A stretch of DNA of 64,000 nt from Dyadobacter frigoris (GTDB lineage: Bacteria > Bacteroidota > Bacteroidia > Cytophagales > Spirosomataceae). The notes below the pieces were generated by a model that saw only the letters and a list, made by a program, of their open reading frames with translations, was not told where the DNA came from and searched no databases. Each line of letters opens with the position of its first letter. The first letter of the stretch is position 1. The DNA lies in contig NZ_SZVO01000008.1 in NCBI RefSeq assembly GCF_005280585.1, forward strand, positions 1 to 64,000, written 5' to 3'. The translations under genes and the position numbers were made by a program. Shown here piece by piece: positions 29,601 to 38,122 of the stretch.

Positions 29601-29983
29601 TTTATAACCTGATCAGTAATGCACTGAAATTTTCTTTGGATGACGTACCTCCGGTGATCCACATTTCCATTCATTCACTTTCTGAAAAAGAAACCAGAAA
29701 GCACCCGGGACTTAATAGCAAAATGAAATATTGTGAAATTATTTTTAAGGATAACGGCATCGGTTTTGACCAGAAATATGGTGAGCAGATTTTTACGATT
29801 TTTCAGCGCCTCAATCAGCCAGCCAAATATCAGGGAACAGGAATTGGCCTTGCTCTGACTAAAAAGATTATCGAGAATCATCACGGCGAAATTTACGTGG
29901 AAGCGAAGGAGCATGTCGGAGCCGCGTTTCATATTATTTTACCGACACAGCAATTCAACACCGTTCAGTTGGATAAATCTTAA
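26618..29983 (+). CDS. CheB-CheR-PAS-histidine kinase fusion protein
   Basis: About 1121 residues from ATG 26618 (ATG 26570 would add 16). Domains: CheB methylesterase (about 18-200; GIGASAGG with Ser26, QHLSPSH with His53, SGTGSDGSMGL); CheR methyltransferase (about 215-475; SAM-binding WVAGCSTGQEAF, CRNVLIYM); a Glu-rich coiled coil (about 655-735); PAS (about 740-860); HisKA with His887 in AHAASHDLQEP; HATPase with DNGIGF and GTGIGLAL. No receiver or membrane segment, so it is probably cytoplasmic. Likely senses a cytoplasmic cue and phosphorylates the neighbouring receivers. No flagellar or Che genes are nearby. Confidence 0.93.
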   Translation: MVPTKKNNIQPSATIQNFPVIGIGASAGGLDAFKQFLKAIPEKSGMAYVLVQHLSPSHESLLPEILDKVTDIPVNEITDDIHLAPDNIYVIPANKILTTFDGVLKLEPREKIKKNQAIDVFFSSLAAVHKELAVGIVLSGTGSDGSMGLEAIKEHGGMTFAQDQKSAAYGEMPESAVNAGVVDFVMAPGEMPDKLLQIAVVRKEEADIDEETWKDDTVYRQVLALLQQQSNVDFTYYKQTTIRRRIARRMLNAKAENITEYLKILRADKTEQQALFQDLLIPVTSFFRDPLTFDALSEKVLPVLFKNKAAGEAIRIWVAGCSTGQEAFTMAICLCEFLGDKIRDQRIQIFASDISEIAIRKAREGKYSKSEVHMLSEERLRKYFIESNGGYLINKSIRDMCVFAIQNFLKDPPFAKIDLISCRNVLIYMNGFLQKKALNTFHYSLQKNGFLMLGKSETPGVVSESFSVFIRNLKIYTRKSVPGRFMHVATERKDEQVVKKDLKAAKADIPLTGFRKTAEAILLSKYTPASVIVNDQMDIVHIHGIITPFLEPSPGKPTYNIFKMAREGLGFELRNALYKAKFNNAQVIKEGIPSKINGRQQLVTIDIIPLINTVEPHFLVVFEKTPLPELFPAGQVPGSEGTASQLKIEHLENELAQTREDMRSITEEQEAANEELQTASEELQSSSEEMQSLNEELETSREELQSSNEELVILNQELLDKQEQLSTARLYSEAIVTTIREPLIILDKNLRVKTANTSFYKKFNFSEKDTENKLFYELQDNQWDDQVLRALLEKILPEKTRLEDFEIILNFPSLGERTMLLNARQIVNENTAEKLILLAIEDITERKTTELNLKNFSDELETKVKERTADLVQTNMQLEQFAHAASHDLQEPLRKIVTFSNRLQAKHKNEFSEEVSSYLEKIEGASTRMSRLIQDLLNYSYLINHDILFAPTDLDETLKDILNDFELLIDQKKAKITSDTLPIIEAIPLQMNQLFYNLISNALKFSLDDVPPVIHISIHSLSEKETRKHPGLNSKMKYCEIIFKDNGIGFDQKYGEQIFTIFQRLNQPAKYQGTGIGLALTKKIIENHHGEIYVEAKEHVGAAFHIILPTQQFNTVQLDKS

Positions 29984-30078
29984 TTGCAGGGTTTTTATGA
30001 AAAGTTAATCTGACCGGAAACTTATGTTTCTGATTTTGTCGTAACTTTATTTCATAAATACCCTCTAATATCAACATC

Positions 30079-30414
30079 GTGAATAAATCAAATATTTTCG
30101 TTCACATTGAACTTTCAAAACTTGTAGCCTGCCTGACTACCAACGTTCTTTTATCCAAAGATTATCTGAAATCTCAGGCGGGTTATTTTAATATCATTCC
30201 GGCAAAATATTTTTCAGATGCATTATGTCCCGAATGGGAAAAAATTATTGCGCTTATTAAGCAGAAAGGTCCGAAACTTGATGAAAATGGTAAAGTTGTT
30301 ATCAATTCTGTAATCAATACCATTAACCAAATGTCGTCCCAGGAATGTGTAGCGGTGGCGATGCGTATTATCAATTTGGGGGAAAAAGTGAGGCTTGAAT
30401 TCGAATTCCCCTGA
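30079..30414 (+). CDS. Conserved ~110-aa protein, paralogue of 37616-37945
   Basis: 111 residues from a GTG start. It is strongly similar along its whole length to the protein at 37616-37945: both start MNKSNIFVHIELSKLVA and share KSQAGYFNIIP, QKGPKLD and Q-M-S-x-QECVA. No signal peptide or membrane segment; a compact alpha/beta protein is likely. Function unknown. The DNA upstream of both copies shares GTAACTTTAT and TACCCTC at the same distance, which supports the GTG start and a common promoter/leader. It is followed by rpiA on the same strand with a 90-base gap. Confidence 0.8.
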   Translation: MNKSNIFVHIELSKLVACLTTNVLLSKDYLKSQAGYFNIIPAKYFSDALCPEWEKIIALIKQKGPKLDENGKVVINSVINTINQMSSQECVAVAMRIINLGEKVRLEFEFP

Positions 30415-30503
30415 ATTTTCAATAAAAAAGTCTATACTTGTAGTCCAGAAAAGTGAACGGTTTTTTTACCGTAATTCCGGATAGACAGATTTTAAGCACG
30501 ACC

Positions 30504-31178
30504 ATGAGAGATTTTGTAAATGAGAAAAAACTTGCAGCCAAAGAAGCGGTAAAACTTCTTTCCGATAATCAGATTGTAGGTTTGGGATCGGGCTCATCGG
30601 CTACTTTCGCCATAATGGAAATTGGAGAAAGAGTCAAAAATGGTTTGAAAATACAAGGAGTTCCAACCTCGGATAAATCAAAAGAACTTGCCATATCGCT
30701 TAATATTCCGTTGATAGATATCAGCGATGTTGACTCCATAGACATTACCATCGACGGAGCTGATGAATTTACGGCCGATCTTAACCTTATAAAAGGCGGA
30801 GGAAGTTTTCTGTTAAAGGAAAAAGTAGTTGCTTCTTTAACAAAACAGGAAATTATCATCGCAGATTCTTCCAAAAAGGTAGAATTGTTAGGGAAATTTA
30901 CAGTTCCTGTTGAAGTGATTCCTTACGCTTCCGGTTATGTAACCAAACAACTGGAATTGCTAAATGGCATTGGTAAAATCCGGATGACTGGCGACAAACC
31001 GCTGATTACCGAAGAAGGCAATTACATCATTGATACAGATTTTGGCCTGATCGCGGATCCTGCGACATTATCAGACAAACTTCATGCGATCACAGGCGTT
31101 GTCGAACATGGTTTATTTATAAATCTGGCGAGCGTAGTAATTATGGGAAATGGGGATTCTACTGTGACTTTTTCCTGA
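30504..31178 (+). CDS. rpiA: Ribose-5-phosphate isomerase A
   Basis: 224 residues from ATG 30504 (MRDFVNEKKLAAKEA); an upstream ATG would add 17 unlike residues. Family motifs are all present: GLGSGSSATFAI (phosphate loop), DGADEFTADLNLIKGGG with the catalytic Asp and Glu, and HAITGVVEHGLF. It interconverts ribose 5-phosphate and ribulose 5-phosphate in the pentose-phosphate pathway. It is probably cotranscribed with the small gene before it. A 16-bp hairpin follows at 31205-31242. Confidence 0.96.
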   Translation: MRDFVNEKKLAAKEAVKLLSDNQIVGLGSGSSATFAIMEIGERVKNGLKIQGVPTSDKSKELAISLNIPLIDISDVDSIDITIDGADEFTADLNLIKGGGSFLLKEKVVASLTKQEIIIADSSKKVELLGKFTVPVEVIPYASGYVTKQLELLNGIGKIRMTGDKPLITEEGNYIIDTDFGLIADPATLSDKLHAITGVVEHGLFINLASVVIMGNGDSTVTFS

Positions 31179-31204
31179 AATTCAGTAAGGCGAATCTAAT
31201 ATAT

Positions 31205-31242
31205 CCTTGCCGTCAACAGACAAATTTCTGTTGACGGTAAGG
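31205..31242. terminator. Hairpin after rpiA
   Basis: CCTTGCCGTCAACAGA (31205-31220) pairs with TCTGTTGACGGTAAGG (31227-31242), one mismatch, 6-base loop. The T-run after it is weak (TCTGAATTT), so it may act as a 3' stabiliser or a poor terminator. Confidence 0.6.
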
Positions 31243-31442
31243 TCTGAATTTAATGAAACCTGTTTAATAGCTATCAGAATTTTTTTTGTATATTTTTCAC
31301 TCATTCCCGACCGTTATTTTTCTCATTTTAGATATTGTTAAATCTAAAAAAAATGTCAGTAAGAAAAGTACGAACTAATTGATTAATTATAGATTATCAT
31401 TAAATTGTAAAAAAAACAAGATACTGCGAATCTTTTAAAGTT

Positions 31443-31679
31443 ATGGGAAAAGGTAAAGATCTATTCGGTAAGTACAACGACCTGGCCAGAGAAAATGGCG
31501 TAGGAAGTGAAGATTGTCAATACGCCAATGTACTTTTTCAGGCACTTTTGATGGTGGGAGAAAGAAAAGTTTTTGAATTACTGGAAGAAGCTGACGAATC
31601 CGGCAAAAAGCTGGCATTGGAATATTCCAACGATCACGGCGGTGAAGAAGCAATTCCCAGCAGTATTGTTTTAGTTTAG
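31443..31679 (+). CDS. Small acidic protein of unknown function
   Basis: 78 residues, MGKGKDLFGKYNDLARENGV to SSIVLV, rich in Glu and Asp. No signal peptide and no membrane segment; mostly helical, with a likely amphipathic helix FQALLMVGERKVFELLEEAD. Codon use and composition look like real coding sequence. It lies between rpiA and the GH9 gene on the same strand, separated from both by more than 200 bases. No family is recognised. Confidence 0.6.
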   Translation: MGKGKDLFGKYNDLARENGVGSEDCQYANVLFQALLMVGERKVFELLEEADESGKKLALEYSNDHGGEEAIPSSIVLV

Positions 31680-31898
31680 TGATTGCGCAAATTTCTTGGT
31701 GAAAGCAATTATATCTATGCGTATATAGTATATAGTTATTGTTTTTGTATGTATATCAGTAACTATTATATTATTTCAAAAGTCGGCACGACCTCAAATA
31801 TTTGAAATTTTAAGTATCTTCGATTTTATAACATTTTCCAGAAATCTTGCCAACAGGACTTCTGGAAAATTCTGTTAGATTTTAACCGAAGATATGAA

Positions 31899-34412
31899 GT
31901 GGTAAGATTTAGGTGCAGTTTTTTTTTGTTATTCGGTGTTTTGCTGATGGCAAGTTCATTCAAGACAAATGATCCGGTTACTTCCTGGATCCGTATTAAT
32001 CAGCTTGGATATTTACCAATAGGAAGTAAAGTGGCGGTTTGGGCTACTAAAACTGAAATGTTGCCAGCAATATTTCAACTCGTAAATTCTAAAACTTCAA
32101 AAGTTATTTTTTCGGGTAAGGTTGGAAAAAGTTTTGGCAAGTATGGACCTTTTAGTCGGCTCTTACGCCTTAATTTTAGCGGCGTAAAAACTGCGGGAAG
32201 TTATTATCTAAAATGCGGAGAGGCTATTTCTCCGGTTTTTGAAATCGGAAATGATGTTTATGCCGGTGCAGCTGATTTTGGGCTTCGTTATATGCGGCAG
32301 CAAAGAAGTGGCTTTAATCCTTTCCTGAAAGATTCCTGCCATACCACCGATGGTTATACCATGTATGGTCCAATGCCGGATACTACCAGAATCGACGTGT
32401 CGGGAGGCTGGCACGATGCTACGGATTACCTGCAATATGCCACTACTTCTGCCAATGCAACTTATCATTTGCTGGCCGCGTATCGTGATTTTCCAGAAGC
32501 ATTTTCTGATCGGCATCTGACAAACGGGTTGGCCGGGAAAAACGGAACGGCCGATGTACTGGACGAAGCGCGCTGGGGGCTCGACTGGCTTTTAAAGATG
32601 CATCCGCGTAAAGACTGGCTCTTCAACCAACTGGCTGATGACCGCGATCATGTGGGTTTCAGATTGCCTACAAAAGATTCTGCAAATTATGGTGTAGGGC
32701 CCGGGAAAGGACGCCCTGTTTATTTTGCAACGGGACAACCGCAGGGCTTGGGAAAATATAAAAACAAATCGACAGGAGTGGCTTCCATTGCCGGTAAGTT
32801 TGCCAGTGCTTTTGCATTAGGTTCGTCCATTTATCAAAAAACAGATTCGTCATTGGCGCATACGTTGCAGGATAAATCGCTATCAGCTTACCAGCTAGGT
32901 CTGGATAAGCCGGGAGTAGCGCAGACGGCTCCAAACCGGAGCCCGTATTTTTATGAAGAAGATAACTGGACCGATGACATGGAATTGGGTTCGGCTGCGT
33001 TGTACCAACTGACGGGCGAGAAAAAGTATCTTGACCAATCATTGACTTATAGCACCGAGGAAAAAATTACGCCCTGGATGGGTGCGGATACGGCGAGGCA
33101 CTACCAGTGGTATCCGTTCCATAATTTTGGTCATTACGAACTGGCAAAAAAAACGGTTGGAAAAAGCAAAACCGAATTAATTGCATACTATCGGGAAGGA
33201 ATTGAAAAAGTATGGAAGAAAGCTTCTGAAAATGGTTTTTTCAGAGGAATACCCTTTATCTGGTGTTCCAATAACCTGACAACTTCTTTTGCTATTCAGT
33301 GTTATCTGTATCGGGAAATAAGTGGCGATAAAAAATATGAAGAGCTTGAACAAGCCTGCTTTGACTGGTTGTTTGGCTGTAATCCATGGGGGAAAAGTAT
33401 GGTTTACGGTCTGCCGGCCCATGGTGATACGCCCAGGTTTCCTCATTCTTCACTTGCTTTGTTAAACCAATATCCGCTGGACGGAGGTTTAGTTGACGGA
33501 CCGGTTTATGGAAGTATTTTTAGAAATCTGAAAGGATTAAAATTGGAAAAAGAAGATCAATATGCTGATTTTCAATCGGATTATGTAGTGTATCATGACG
33601 ATTTTGGAGATTACAGTACCAATGAACCCACGATGGATGGTACAGCTTCTCTTATTTATTTACTCGCTGCGAAACAGCACGAATCGAAATCAGGAAATTC
33701 CCGAAAATTACCTGAAAAATCGCATGGAGCAATTATTCGTGGAGATCAGACGAAGAAAAAAATTGCTTTGGTTTTTACCGGCGATGAATATGGCGAGGGT
33801 GGTGAGTTTATTTCTGAAACTTTAAAGAAGCAAAATATTAAGGGATCGTTTTTCCTGACCGGAAATTTTTATCGTACGAAGGGATTTCAACCAATAATAG
33901 CAAAACTTCAAAAAAACGGAAATTATCTCGGATCGCATTCTGATAAACATTTGCTTTACTGCGACTGGCAAAAACGGGATAGCCTTTTGGTAACGAAAAA
34001 GGAATTTGAAACCGATTTGTCAAATTCATTGAACGAGTTGAAAAAACTCAATATTACTAAATCAGAAGCCGGATACTTTTTGCCGCCTTATGAATGGTAC
34101 AATGATTCTATTGCGGAATGGAGCCGGGAGCTTGGTTTGAAACTCGTTAACTTTTCGCCCGGCACACGCAGCAGTGCAGATTATACTTATCCGGAAATGG
34201 GAAAACGTTATGTTGATAGCGAAACTATTTACAAATCCGTTTTTGATTTTGAACAACAATCTGCAACAGGTCTCAATGGCTTTTTGCTGCTCATTCATAT
34301 CGGGACGGATCCCAGGCGTAAGGACAAATTTTATAATTATTTACCGAAGCTGATTATAGATTTAAAACACCGCGGATATCAGTTTGTGAAAATCGATGAA
34401 ATGCTTTTATAG
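31899..34412 (+). CDS. GH9 glycosidase fused to a polysaccharide-deacetylase-like (CE4) domain
   Basis: 837 residues. A signal/hydrophobic start (CSFFLLFGVLLMASSF) is followed by an Ig-like cellulase N-domain (about 30-125; WIRINQLGYLP). The GH9 catalytic domain (about 130-590) has SGGWHDATDY with its two Asp and NEPTMDGTASLIYLLA with the catalytic Glu. A CE4-type domain (about 620-835) has SHSDKH (HxxxH metal motif) and GSFFLTGNFY. The first CE4 motif is VFTGDE, not TFDDG, so activity may be altered. Likely cuts and de-acetylates a beta-linked glycan. A lectin-like CBM9 protein and a propeller protein lie downstream on the other strand. Confidence 0.9.
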   Translation: MVRFRCSFFLLFGVLLMASSFKTNDPVTSWIRINQLGYLPIGSKVAVWATKTEMLPAIFQLVNSKTSKVIFSGKVGKSFGKYGPFSRLLRLNFSGVKTAGSYYLKCGEAISPVFEIGNDVYAGAADFGLRYMRQQRSGFNPFLKDSCHTTDGYTMYGPMPDTTRIDVSGGWHDATDYLQYATTSANATYHLLAAYRDFPEAFSDRHLTNGLAGKNGTADVLDEARWGLDWLLKMHPRKDWLFNQLADDRDHVGFRLPTKDSANYGVGPGKGRPVYFATGQPQGLGKYKNKSTGVASIAGKFASAFALGSSIYQKTDSSLAHTLQDKSLSAYQLGLDKPGVAQTAPNRSPYFYEEDNWTDDMELGSAALYQLTGEKKYLDQSLTYSTEEKITPWMGADTARHYQWYPFHNFGHYELAKKTVGKSKTELIAYYREGIEKVWKKASENGFFRGIPFIWCSNNLTTSFAIQCYLYREISGDKKYEELEQACFDWLFGCNPWGKSMVYGLPAHGDTPRFPHSSLALLNQYPLDGGLVDGPVYGSIFRNLKGLKLEKEDQYADFQSDYVVYHDDFGDYSTNEPTMDGTASLIYLLAAKQHESKSGNSRKLPEKSHGAIIRGDQTKKKIALVFTGDEYGEGGEFISETLKKQNIKGSFFLTGNFYRTKGFQPIIAKLQKNGNYLGSHSDKHLLYCDWQKRDSLLVTKKEFETDLSNSLNELKKLNITKSEAGYFLPPYEWYNDSIAEWSRELGLKLVNFSPGTRSSADYTYPEMGKRYVDSETIYKSVFDFEQQSATGLNGFLLLIHIGTDPRRKDKFYNYLPKLIIDLKHRGYQFVKIDEMLL

Positions 34413-34496
34413 CGTTTGGCAGTCAGTTTTCTCCGGATAATAATTATACAGAAAATTGACTGCCAATAATAAATCTGAAAAAACTTATTTTCGATT

Positions 34497-36347
34497 TTAC
34501 AAAGATTTTATCACCACATCATCAACATAAAAAATAGTAGGATCAACTGTTTCATCTGCTCCGGCCAAAGGCGGATCATTTGTTTCATTTGGCGTCAGGC
34601 GGTTTGGAAGATTCCGATAAGTGCCGGTACGTAATGATAGTCGTTCGATAGATTTGACAGCTTCGGCAAGCTGCGCTTTTTCAAGCACTTTTTTCCCATC
34701 TATATATAAAGAATATTGCCCTTTCAAATTTGCTTCCGTCCTAATTTCCAAACTGTACCATTTAGCTTTTTGATACGGCTGAACAATTTTTTCAGTACTT
34801 CCGTCCGTTGCTGCAATATTTCCCTTTTCATCAAAGCAAATACGTACTGGACGATTTCCGAACTGGTCGGTTAAGTCAATTTCCAGTTTTCCGGTGTTGG
34901 CTGGACCGGCATAAATTTTAAGAGATGTACTCACATTTGTTCCTTCTTCAAAAACACGGATAGCCCTGGCGTAATCATATAAATCTTTGTCCAGAAGCTG
35001 AATGGCATTTCCCGTTTTTTCCGGACTTATTGTAATAGAAGGAGTAGCCCACACGGGTGCATAAATATTCCAGTCAGGTATAATTCCACCAATTACCAGC
35101 TGGTCGAAATTGTCTGTGACAGCTCCTTTAACAGCATATTTAACAGGAACCGGAATCCGACCGATCCAGATGTCCTCTTTATTCATACTATAACTTAACC
35201 ACATGTCATTACCAGGCGGATTTCCATTTCCTTCTTCAATACCTCGCATGTAACATGGCCCGAAATCTTTCCACCTCCCGCTGAAACGGCGTGGCGGTAA
35301 TTCTCCCTGTACCAGAAGCATGTTGTCATAAACAATTCCATCCTCGCCCGTCACTACCACCAGCGGAAAGCGGTATTGGGTTTGTTCAATAGGATTGTAG
35401 CTGATCGCGTAGCGGCCGTCTTCTGTTTTTTGTCCCCATTGTTTTCCCCCGGACATCAAAAAAGTAGGTACTTTTACGGGATCAGAAAACGTTTTTCCTT
35501 CATCGGACGAAATCGCTGTTAATGATTTTTTCCAAAGCGCTACTACTTTTCCATCTTTCCGGTGATAATAGGATAGAGCGCTCCCGGCTTTCTTGTTATT
35601 ATAAAATCCGTCGGCTCCACTGTCTTCATCGTGCCATTGAAAAGTCATAAGCTGATCCCTTAAAAGTGCATCACAGGAAGCCACAAACCCGGCATCCGAA
35701 GATTTCTTATAAAACGGATAACTGGTATTGGATTCATTCCAGTTTGCATCACTTGTGTAACGGATAAAGTAAATCGGGCCAAAAGTGCCATCTTTATAAA
35801 CTTCTCTGGCAACCCTGCCAATTCCGCCTTTTTTAAACGGGTCTTCCGTATGTCCATAAAAACCTAAAACCAGTAAACGTCCGTTTGGAGCAACATAAAA
35901 TCCCATGCGCTGATGCATCATATAACCCTTATAACCATCTGGGATTTTAACACCCGCAGGAGCCTGATAGGGTGGAAATACAACCTGCGGTTTGTTCCAG
36001 TTTCTCCCGTCTTTCGAAGTTAAAACCAGGGTTTGTCCTGGCGCTACGTGTTCATCAACGGGATTGCTGAGATAATGCTGGAAAAAAGTACCGTTCCAGT
36101 AACAAATATTGGAAGCGTGATTATAAGTCCAGCCTTGTCCGTCGGCATATTCGGGGTGCGTCCGGTTTGCTCGCATGGTTTGCCGGTTTTCAGTTCCGAC
36201 GGCATAGCGGAGCCGTCCTTCATGAAGGCTTGGGTCAACCGTTTGTCCGCCGACATAACGAACAGGTTCATGCACACTTCCCGTTTGACCAAATATGGAA
36301 AAATGGGTCGAAACAAGTAACATCAGCGTTGGGAATAAATATTTCAA
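34497..36347 (-). CDS. Exported BNR-propeller glycosidase-like protein with C-terminal jelly-roll domain
   Basis: 616 residues with a signal peptide (FPTLMLLVSTHFSIFG). Residues about 40-430 have sialidase/BNR-type propeller features (LTSKDGRNWNKPQVVF and SSDEGKTFSDPVKVP are Asp-box-like). Residues about 440-616 look like a LamG/concanavalin-type domain (WYSLEIRTEANLKGQYSLYI). The closest functional idea is a sialidase-like exo-glycosidase or a glycan-binding protein; the catalytic Tyr/Glu/Arg set cannot be fixed by eye. Convergent with the GH9-CE4 gene (84 bases apart) and on the same strand as the CBM9-like gene, so probably part of one glycan-processing set. Confidence 0.65.
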   Translation of the reverse strand: MKYLFPTLMLLVSTHFSIFGQTGSVHEPVRYVGGQTVDPSLHEGRLRYAVGTENRQTMRANRTHPEYADGQGWTYNHASNICYWNGTFFQHYLSNPVDEHVAPGQTLVLTSKDGRNWNKPQVVFPPYQAPAGVKIPDGYKGYMMHQRMGFYVAPNGRLLVLGFYGHTEDPFKKGGIGRVAREVYKDGTFGPIYFIRYTSDANWNESNTSYPFYKKSSDAGFVASCDALLRDQLMTFQWHDEDSGADGFYNNKKAGSALSYYHRKDGKVVALWKKSLTAISSDEGKTFSDPVKVPTFLMSGGKQWGQKTEDGRYAISYNPIEQTQYRFPLVVVTGEDGIVYDNMLLVQGELPPRRFSGRWKDFGPCYMRGIEEGNGNPPGNDMWLSYSMNKEDIWIGRIPVPVKYAVKGAVTDNFDQLVIGGIIPDWNIYAPVWATPSITISPEKTGNAIQLLDKDLYDYARAIRVFEEGTNVSTSLKIYAGPANTGKLEIDLTDQFGNRPVRICFDEKGNIAATDGSTEKIVQPYQKAKWYSLEIRTEANLKGQYSLYIDGKKVLEKAQLAEAVKSIERLSLRTGTYRNLPNRLTPNETNDPPLAGADETVDPTIFYVDDVVIKSL

Positions 36348-36410
36348 GAGGTTCAGATTTAGGATTGAATGATGTTGTTATAAGTACAGCTTTGCGTTTT
36401 ATTTGGACTA

Positions 36411-37370
36411 TCAACGTTTTCTTTTTCCAATTTTTTGTCTGTTAAACTGGAGAAATCCCCAATATTCCGGAACGTGCATATTAATAACGCCCTGTGGAGA
36501 CCAGACCCAATTGTATTCCGGCAAAGTTTTTCCGGTTTCAGGGTTTTTCTTGCGGGCATATTTCCCGTTTTCGTCAATTTTGTGTTGCCAGTTAACGCGG
36601 GAAAAATTGATACGCCATATCTTTTCAGGTTCAGGCTTCACAAATGCAACATTTTCAGTACTTAAAGATTTAAAAGGAATTGCGATTTCCAGCGTCCAGC
36701 GTTTATCCTTATCCGTTCCGTTGTTAACAGTACCCTCAATCGATACTGCGGATCTTAAATTTTTGATGTCCCAGGTGAGCACAGGTTGGCCGCCGTGTTT
36801 GTAAGGTTTTGGAAGAAAAAGGTCAAAAGAATTATTCAAAGCATTTATTTCCAGTTCGTAATAATTGTCGGTGTCATTGTCAGGATCAATAAATACTTCA
36901 AAATCATTTTCCAGATAAACGATCTGATCTTTTTTATTCTGATAAGCCCAGATGTGTTCTTCATCAATCACGGCCGCTATATAAAGATACTTATTGTCCC
37001 AAAGCATTTTTACCTGCGTATTTTGGAGAGGCAAGGGTTTCTTTTCTCCCTCAATATCTACAAATGAAGAAGTCCAGTCTGCCTTTTTCCAAGACTGTTC
37101 ATCCATTTTACCATCAATGATAATCTCATGGCTGGTTTGGTAGCAAACATAAGTTTTGGGAGGATTAGCTGTTTGGGAAAAAGAACAATCAGGAATAAAT
37201 AAACTTCCCGTAAGTATAACAACAGAAGTAATTTCTAATTTAAGGTGGTTAAAAAAATGAAACCTGTTTTTTTCGGTGACTAAATTAAAATTTTTCAAGA
37301 TCAGTAAAAAAGAGTGATTTAAGGCTGGCAATATACCGCCATCAAACCAAAATTGTGAATGGAATTTCAA
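36411..37370 (-). CDS. Exported CBM9-like (DOMON-related) carbohydrate-binding protein
   Basis: Up to 319 residues; the true start may lie further in, before the hydrophobic stretch SVVILTGSLFIPDCSFSQ (about 50-66). The rest is one CBM9-like domain with the family cues IIIDGKMDEQSWKKADWTSS, VKMLWDNKYLYIAAVIDEEH, LENDFEVFIDPDNDTDNYYE and RWTLEIAIPFKSL, ending WVWSPQGVINMHVPEYWGFL. Such domains bind sugars at reducing ends or act as stand-alone lectins. It is upstream of the BNR gene on the same strand, 63 bases away, suggesting an operon. Confidence 0.85.
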   Translation of the reverse strand: MKFHSQFWFDGGILPALNHSFLLILKNFNLVTEKNRFHFFNHLKLEITSVVILTGSLFIPDCSFSQTANPPKTYVCYQTSHEIIIDGKMDEQSWKKADWTSSFVDIEGEKKPLPLQNTQVKMLWDNKYLYIAAVIDEEHIWAYQNKKDQIVYLENDFEVFIDPDNDTDNYYELEINALNNSFDLFLPKPYKHGGQPVLTWDIKNLRSAVSIEGTVNNGTDKDKRWTLEIAIPFKSLSTENVAFVKPEPEKIWRINFSRVNWQHKIDENGKYARKKNPETGKTLPEYNWVWSPQGVINMHVPEYWGFLQFNRQKIGKRKR

Positions 37371-37615
37371 CTTTTTACCTTCCTCATTTTATATATTACA
37401 TTAAAAGGTTTAAGAATTATAAAGAAGGTGATAATTTCAACACAGGTGCCGGGAAGAGAATATTTGGCCTGATTAACGTGTAAAATTAGTTGCTAGAATT
37501 AATTTTACATTAAGTTGGATAAAAGAATCGAATTTTAATTTATTTTTACTCAGATTTAGGTATTTGGAGTTTTTCAAGTAACTTTATGTATACAATTACC
37601 CTCACGTTAATGATC

Positions 37616-37945
37616 ATGAATAAGTCAAATATCTTCGTGCATATTGAGCTTTCGAAGCTTGTAGCCGGTCTGACAACAAATGCCAGCCATTTGAAGCAAT
37701 CGCTAAAATCCCAGGCAGGTTATTTCAATATTATCCCACCTAAATATTTTTCTGAGGCCTTGGGCCAGGAATGGGAGAATATTACTGAGCAGATCAAACA
37801 AAAAGGTCCGAAACTTGATCAGGATGGTAAAGTGGTTGTGAACGCAGTGACGAATACCATAGATCAGATGTCAGCTCAGGAATGTGTCGCGCTGGCAACG
37901 CGGATTATGAAATTAAACGAAAAAGTAAAACTGGAATTTGAATAA
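37616..37945 (+). CDS. Conserved ~109-aa protein, paralogue of 30079-30414
   Basis: Starts at ATG 37616 (MNKSNIFVHIELSKLVAGL); an ATG 30 bases upstream lies in the shared leader and is not favoured. About two thirds of residues match the copy at 30079, including KSQAGYFNIIPPKYFSEAL, IKQKGPKLDQDGKVVVN and QECVA. No domain is recognised, no export signal. The GTAACTTTAT...TACCCTC leader is repeated at the same distance as in the first copy. It stands alone between the CBM9-like gene and the YtrA-type operon. Confidence 0.8.
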   Translation: MNKSNIFVHIELSKLVAGLTTNASHLKQSLKSQAGYFNIIPPKYFSEALGQEWENITEQIKQKGPKLDQDGKVVVNAVTNTIDQMSAQECVALATRIMKLNEKVKLEFE

Positions 37946-38122
37946 TTTTTGAATATTCAAATCATATTTTGTGGATAGTAGTGTCCTAAATATCCCTGAC
38001 GTCTGCCGGGGATATTTATTTGTGTTTTGGAATTTAATTAATTTGAAATCAGGCTTTACAACGAGCTACTGAATTGCCAGCTGTCCAGGCAAAATAACTT
38101 CTGCCTGGACGTTGAACCGGAT

